12,985 nucleotides of DNA from Flavobacterium psychrophilum (GTDB taxonomy: Bacteria; Bacteroidota; Bacteroidia; Flavobacteriales; Flavobacteriaceae): the NCBI GenBank assembly GCA_945869365.1, contig CAMBOW010000058.1:1-12985 (forward strand). Direction: 5' to 3'. The first letter of the stretch is position 1. Each line of letters opens with the position of its first letter. Below are positions 9,188-12,985 of the stretch, piece after piece. The position numbers were made by a program, and so were the translations under genes. Under the pieces are notes generated by a model. It was not told the DNA's origin. It searched no databases and saw only the letters and a program-made list of their open reading frames with translations.

Positions 9188-9195
9188 TAAATATA
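9188..9195 (-). promoter_or_regulatory. gyrA: Candidate -7 box for gyrA
   Basis: Read on the minus strand this is TATATTTA, seven of eight bases compatible with the Bacteroidota -7 consensus TAnnTTTG, about 42 nt ahead of the gyrA ATG. A TTG that could act as -33 element lies at 9221-9219, 23 nt upstream, slightly farther than the usual spacing of about 19-21. The position is sensible but such boxes are common by chance in AT-rich DNA. Confidence 0.25.
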
Positions 9196-9261
9196 GCCTT
9201 TTCGGTTGATTTTTTTACCAACTATTGGTCTTAAATGAGGCTATTTATTAACAAAATTCCA

Positions 9262-9286
9262 CCCTAATTCAGTTGATAAGTTAGGG
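9262..9286. repeat. Inverted repeat CCCTAA-N13-TTAGGG in the gyrA/clpC gap
   Basis: Perfect 6-bp arms at 9262-9267 and 9281-9286 flank a 13-nt spacer; a further T-G wobble and T-A pair inside could extend a stem to 8 bp. It could be a protein-binding dyad or a weak hairpin in a 5' leader. No known operator is recognised. The arms are short, so chance is possible. Confidence 0.3.
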
Positions 9287-9405
9287 CAGACATCTCTTTT
9301 TTTATTAACTTTTTTTTTGTCTATTAGCTGACAGTACCCAAAGAAAGGAATGGTTTTTGAAACAAGGCCATTTAGCACTCAAATCTTATACGAAATTACA
9401 CGCAC

Positions 9406-11949
9406 ATGGATGATAATTTTTCCCCCCGAGTTAAAGATGTAATAACCTACAGCAAAGAAGAAGCGCTGCGGTTAGGGCATGATTTTATTGGCACCGAACA
9501 CCTCATGTTGGGCATCTTGCGCGATGGCAACGGGAAGGCAATAAGTATTTTAAATAACCTGTCCATAGATTTAGATCATCTACGCAAAAAAGTAGAAATT
9601 TTAAGTCCACCCAACCCAAATTTAGTTGGCAGCAACGAAAAGAAAAATTTGCATCTCACTCGTCAAGCCGAACGCGCTTTGAAAACTACCTTTTTGGAAG
9701 CCAAAGTTTTTCAGAGCACATCCATCAGCACGGCGCATTTGTTGTTGTGTATTTTACGCAACGAAAATGATCCAACAACCAAATTACTCAACAAACTAAA
9801 AATAGATTACGATACGGCCAAAGAACAATACTTAAGTTTAGAGCCGCACGACGATAATTACTTAGAAAATTTGCCCAAAAACGAAGCCTACAACGAGGAT
9901 GGTTCTGGCGACGAAACGTTTAAGGAAAGTAATTTTACCAATCCGACATCCAAAACCAATAAAAAGTCCAAAACACCTGTTTTAGACAACTTTGGTCGCG
10001 ATTTGACGGAAATGGCCGAAGAAGGAAAATTAGATCCTGTAGTCGGCCGTGAAAAAGAAATTGAGCGGGTTTCTCAAATCTTGAGTCGCCGCAAGAAAAA
10101 CAATCCCTTGCTAATTGGCGAGCCCGGTGTGGGAAAATCAGCTATTGCTGAAGGCTTGGCACTGAGAATCATTCAGAAAAAAGTATCCCGAATTTTATTC
10201 AACAAACGCGTGGTCACCCTAGATTTGGCCAGCTTAGTAGCCGGAACCAAATACCGTGGGCAGTTTGAGGAACGCATGAAAGCGGTGATGAACGAGCTCG
10301 AAAAAAACGACGACATCATTTTATTCATTGACGAAATTCACACCATTGTGGGCGCTGGCGGCGCAACCGGTTCGTTGGATGCGTCCAATATGTTTAAACC
10401 GGCGTTGTCACGAGGCGAAATACAATGTATTGGAGCCACTACACTAGACGAATACCGCCAATACATTGAGAAAGATGGCGCCTTGGAACGTCGTTTTCAA
10501 AAAATCATTGTAGAACCTACGTCAGTCGAGGAAACGATTACCATCTTAAACAACGTCAAAAACAAATATGAAGACCACCACAATGTAACCTATACGCAAG
10601 AAGCGATTGAAGCCTGCGTGAAATTGACTAACCGTTACATGTCGGAGCGTTTCTTGCCAGACAAAGCAATTGATGCGCTAGACGAAGCGGGTTCCCGCGT
10701 GCACATTACCAATATAGATGTACCGATACAAATTTTGGATTTGGAACGCCAATTGGAAGAAGTGCGCGAACAAAAATCAGCGGTGGTGAAACGGCAGAAA
10801 TACGAAGAAGCGGCCAAATTGCGCGACGACGAAAAACGCATCGAAAAAGACTTAGCTGTCGCCCAAGAACAATGGGAAGAAGATGCCAAATCAAATCGTA
10901 TTTTGGTTACCGAAGACAACGTTGCCGATGTGGTTTCTATGATGACCGGAATACCAGTAAATCGCATTGCACAAACCGAAAGCAATAAATTAGCCAACCT
11001 ACCCGAACTCATTGAGGGAAAAGTGATTGGGCAAAAAGAAGCGGTCATGAAAATTGCCCGATCCATTCAACGCAACCGTGCCGGATTAAAAGATCCCAAC
11101 AAACCGATTGGCTCCTTTATCTTTTTGGGACAAACTGGGGTGGGAAAAACACAACTGGCCAAAGTGCTTGCCAGAGAATTGTTTGATTCAGAAGATGCCT
11201 TGATTCGCATCGACATGAGCGAATACATGGAAAAATTTGCCATCTCGCGATTGGTGGGTGCGCCTCCAGGCTATGTGGGCTATGAAGAAGGCGGTCAGCT
11301 CACCGAAAAAGTGCGCAGAAAACCCTATTGTGTAGTTTTGTTAGACGAAATAGAAAAGGCCCATCCCGATGTGTTTAATATGTTGTTGCAAGTATTGGAC
11401 GACGGCTACTTGACCGACAGTTTGGGACGAAAAATTGATTTCAAAAACACAATCATCATAATGACTTCAAATGTGGGTGCCCGTCAGCTGAAAGATTTTG
11501 GACAAGGCGTCGGATTTGGTACCGCCGCCAAAGTGGCCCAAACCGATGAGAACTCCAAAAGCATCATCGAAAATGCCTTAAAAAAAACCTTTGCTCCCGA
11601 ATTTTTGAATCGTATTGACGACGTGATTGTGTTTAATGCCTTAGAAAAACACGACATCGATTTGATTATCGAAATTGAATTGGCAAAACTCATTGCTCGT
11701 GTCGCTGATTTGGGCTATCAACTGGCGCTTTCAGCAGAAGCTAAATCCTTTATAGCCGAAAAAGGTTTTGACAAACAATTTGGTGCCAGACCACTAAAAC
11801 GTGCAATCCAAAAATATGTAGAAGATGCCTTGGCCGAAGAAATTATTACTTCTAAAATAGGTATTGGCGATGAAATTTTTATGGAATTAGATGCCGTTAA
11901 ACAAGAGCTGTTTATCACATTAAAAAAAGTTGAAAATCCAATCGAGTAA
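9406..11949 (+). CDS. clpC: ATP-dependent Clp protease ATP-binding subunit ClpC
   Basis: Hsp100 AAA+ unfoldase of 847 residues that threads substrates into the ClpP peptidase in the cytoplasm. Order of parts: double Clp-N domain (about 5-145), a charged linker (about 146-190), AAA-1 with Walker A GEPGVGKS (238-245) and Walker B DE (309-310), a short coiled-coil M domain with a UVR-like segment (about 447-495, [14 protein letters not shown]) that marks ClpC rather than ClpA or ClpB, AAA-2 with Walker A GQTGVGKT (575-582) and Walker B DE (647-648), and the small D2 domain to the end. The ClpP-docking tripeptide VGF is at 702-704, the same tripeptide as in Bacillus ClpC, so it should work with ClpP. 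In the N-domain the first repeat has GTEH (29-32) but the second reads STAH (108-111). An in-frame stop at 9373-9375 and no intervening start fix the ATG. In Firmicutes ClpC needs the adaptor MecA; no such gene is present here. Confidence 0.96.
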   Translation: MDDNFSPRVKDVITYSKEEALRLGHDFIGTEHLMLGILRDGNGKAISILNNLSIDLDHLRKKVEILSPPNPNLVGSNEKKNLHLTRQAERALKTTFLEAKVFQSTSISTAHLLLCILRNENDPTTKLLNKLKIDYDTAKEQYLSLEPHDDNYLENLPKNEAYNEDGSGDETFKESNFTNPTSKTNKKSKTPVLDNFGRDLTEMAEEGKLDPVVGREKEIERVSQILSRRKKNNPLLIGEPGVGKSAIAEGLALRIIQKKVSRILFNKRVVTLDLASLVAGTKYRGQFEERMKAVMNELEKNDDIILFIDEIHTIVGAGGATGSLDASNMFKPALSRGEIQCIGATTLDEYRQYIEKDGALERRFQKIIVEPTSVEETITILNNVKNKYEDHHNVTYTQEAIEACVKLTNRYMSERFLPDKAIDALDEAGSRVHITNIDVPIQILDLERQLEEVREQKSAVVKRQKYEEAAKLRDDEKRIEKDLAVAQEQWEEDAKSNRILVTEDNVADVVSMMTGIPVNRIAQTESNKLANLPELIEGKVIGQKEAVMKIARSIQRNRAGLKDPNKPIGSFIFLGQTGVGKTQLAKVLARELFDSEDALIRIDMSEYMEKFAISRLVGAPPGYVGYEEGGQLTEKVRRKPYCVVLLDEIEKAHPDVFNMLLQVLDDGYLTDSLGRKIDFKNTIIIMTSNVGARQLKDFGQGVGFGTAAKVAQTDENSKSIIENALKKTFAPEFLNRIDDVIVFNALEKHDIDLIIEIELAKLIARVADLGYQLALSAEAKSFIAEKGFDKQFGARPLKRAIQKYVEDALAEEIITSKIGIGDEIFMELDAVKQELFITLKKVENPIE

Positions 11950-11971
11950 TAGTGTATCAAAACAAGTGCAA

Positions 11972-12985
11972 ATGCCTGCCAATAAAATAATTTTAGGAAG
12001 TGAAGAATGGTTTTCCTTCCCAGATCTTGGAATACCATTAATCAAAGCCCGTGTAGATTCAGGAGCCAAAACTTCGGCTTTACACGCTATAAACATTGCT
12101 CCTATCACAAAAGACGGAGAAGCTTGGGTGAAGTTTGACATCAACCCGATTCAAAATAATTTAAAAACCATCTTGCATTGCGAAGCCAAAATCATTGGCA
12201 ATCGATTAGTGAAAAGTTCTTCTGGCTATAGCGAAAAGCGTTTTGTCGTACTTTCTGTTATCACCATTGGCAACCAAAGTTGGGAAATTGAATTGACGCT
12301 TACCAATCGAGATTCCATGGGTTTTCGGATGTTATTGGGCCGGGAAGCCATGAGCGGTAGAATTTTGGTTGATCCCGAGCAAAAATATTTGTTGGGCGAT
12401 AATAACGAAGATACCATTCGTGAATTATATGCGTCTTCTACCATTCAAAAAAAGGGATTGCGTATTGGTTTATTGGCCAGTAATCCCGAATTATTCAGTA
12501 ACAAACGCATTATGGAAGCGGGTTCCTTTCGCGGACACGAAATGCATTTTTTGAACATCAAAGAATGCTACATGAAACTCGATGCCACCAGACCCGAAAT
12601 TCATTACCGTGGCGGCCGAGTGCTAGATAATTTTGATGCCGTGATTCCCAGAATTCGCCCTAGCATTACTTTTTATGGCTGTGCCCTGACCCGTCAATTT
12701 GAGTCGTTAAAAGTGTTTTGTTTAAATTCAGCCGCGGCGATTACGCAATCGCGTGACAAACTTTTTTCCTTGCAGTTGCTTTTGAGTCACGGCGTTGATA
12801 TTCCTACTACTGGTTTTGCCAATTCTCCCCTAGATACTGATGATTTGATTAAAATGGTAGGTGGACCACCGCTTATTGTGAAATTACTAGAAGGCACGCA
12901 AGGAAAAGGAGTGGTTTTGGCCGAGACCAAAAAAGCAGCAGAATCGGTAATTAATGCCTTCAAAAGCTTAAATGCCAATATCTTA
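11972..12985 (+). CDS. rimK: Retropepsin-like/RimK fusion: ribosomal protein S6--L-glutamate ligase (3' end outside window)
   Basis: Open frame with 338 codons visible and no stop before the window edge. Residues about 5-143 are a RimB-type domain (Pfam family once called 'ATP-dependent zinc protease', DUF785): the retropepsin-like motif is RVDSGAKTSALHA (27-39, putative catalytic Asp29), and the closing strand motif is MLLGREAM (120-127) followed by LVDP. From about 163 the sequence follows E. coli RimK closely: an LRIGLLA first strand, HYRG, FDAVIPRIRPSITFYG, then SRDKLFSLQLL and the ATP-grasp start PLIVKLLEGTQGKGVVLAE. The RimK part breaks off where E. coli RimK still has roughly 125 residues, so the metal- and ATP-binding end of the ATP-grasp fold is not seen. 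RimK adds glutamates to the C-terminus of ribosomal protein S6 using ATP; the true target here is inferred. The ATG lies 22 nt after the clpC stop with no terminator between, so cotranscription is likely. A GTG at 11966 is a less likely start. Confidence 0.92.
   Translation, partial: MPANKIILGSEEWFSFPDLGIPLIKARVDSGAKTSALHAINIAPITKDGEAWVKFDINPIQNNLKTILHCEAKIIGNRLVKSSSGYSEKRFVVLSVITIGNQSWEIELTLTNRDSMGFRMLLGREAMSGRILVDPEQKYLLGDNNEDTIRELYASSTIQKKGLRIGLLASNPELFSNKRIMEAGSFRGHEMHFLNIKECYMKLDATRPEIHYRGGRVLDNFDAVIPRIRPSITFYGCALTRQFESLKVFCLNSAAAITQSRDKLFSLQLLLSHGVDIPTTGFANSPLDTDDLIKMVGGPPLIVKLLEGTQGKGVVLAETKKAAESVINAFKSLNANIL

Larger units (their letters stand above)
9146..9405. promoter_or_regulatory. 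Divergent gyrA/clpC intergenic region
   Basis: These 260 bp separate the divergent starts of gyrA and clpC and must hold promoters for both. The sequence is strongly AT-rich, with long T runs at about 9210-9216 and 9296-9318. Two short dyads are visible (9217-9229 and 9262-9286). I see no RNA gene and no riboswitch. No clpC promoter matching the Bacteroidota -33/-7 pattern stands out, and no CIRCE-like or CtsR-like heat-shock operator is recognisable. Confidence 0.6.

Noticed and set aside
9350..9442. A 30-codon frame (ATG at 9350) preceded by AAAGGA and overlapping the clpC start out of frame, a possible leader peptide.
   Set aside because: The AAAGGA abuts the ATG with no proper spacing, Bacteroidota rarely use Shine-Dalgarno sites, and the peptide resembles no known leader. 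Frames of this length arise by chance.
10635..11066. A 143-codon minus-strand frame inside clpC.
   Set aside because: It is antisense to the conserved M-domain and AAA-2 start of ClpC, with Ser/Ala-rich shadow composition.
11718..12444. Several minus-strand frames of 72-106 codons across the clpC end and rimK start.
   Set aside because: All overlap the continuous plus-strand clpC and rimK reading frames, which have clear homology.

Overview
The window looks like a chromosomal segment of a Bacteroidota bacterium, most likely a member of the Flavobacteriaceae. Four things point there: a secreted protease with a C-terminal type IX secretion (T9SS) sorting domain; signal peptides ending in an 'Ala-Gln' junction; starts that mostly lack a Shine-Dalgarno sequence, sitting in A-rich leaders; and AT-rich DNA (roughly 40% GC by eye) whose GyrA and ClpC have the Flavobacteriia look. 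Species level cannot be read from the sequence alone. I see no mobile element, tRNA, rRNA, CRISPR array, integrase or attachment site. Base and codon use look even across the window, so this reads as core genome.

Layout: (1) 1-160, an AT-rich leader with no convincing gene. (2) 161-5247, a plus-strand run: an acetyl-CoA acetyltransferase (thiolase), a cytoplasmic SH3b-NlpC/P60 peptidase 16 nt behind it, and, after a 73-nt gap, a 1018-residue secreted multidomain subtilisin. (3) 5264-5299, a long hairpin with A and T tracts on its two sides, placed to terminate transcription from both directions. (4) 9145-5318, a minus-strand pair: gyrA followed 15 nt later by an exported TPR protein. (5) 9146-9405, a divergent intergenic region with short dyads. 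(6) 9406 to the end, a plus-strand pair: clpC and, 22 nt after it, a RimK-type glutamate ligase with an N-terminal retropepsin-like domain, cut by the window edge. This last gene has no stop codon inside the window and is easily overlooked.

How the genes work together: thiolase handles acetoacetyl-CoA. The NlpC/P60 enzyme probably trims muropeptides in the cytoplasm. The subtilisin is exported across both membranes and degrades external protein. GyrA supplies the cleavage/religation subunit of gyrase. ClpC unfolds proteins for ClpP, and the RimK fusion modifies a ribosomal protein or similar target. Apart from the adjacent pairs, the genes look like neighbours rather than a single pathway.

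I did not find a clearly new biological system. The most interesting points are the retropepsin-ligase fusion next to clpC, the asymmetric ClpC N-domain (one presumed phospho-arginine pocket residue lost), the degenerate GyrA-box with an acidic tail, and the gyrA/exported-TPR gene pair.
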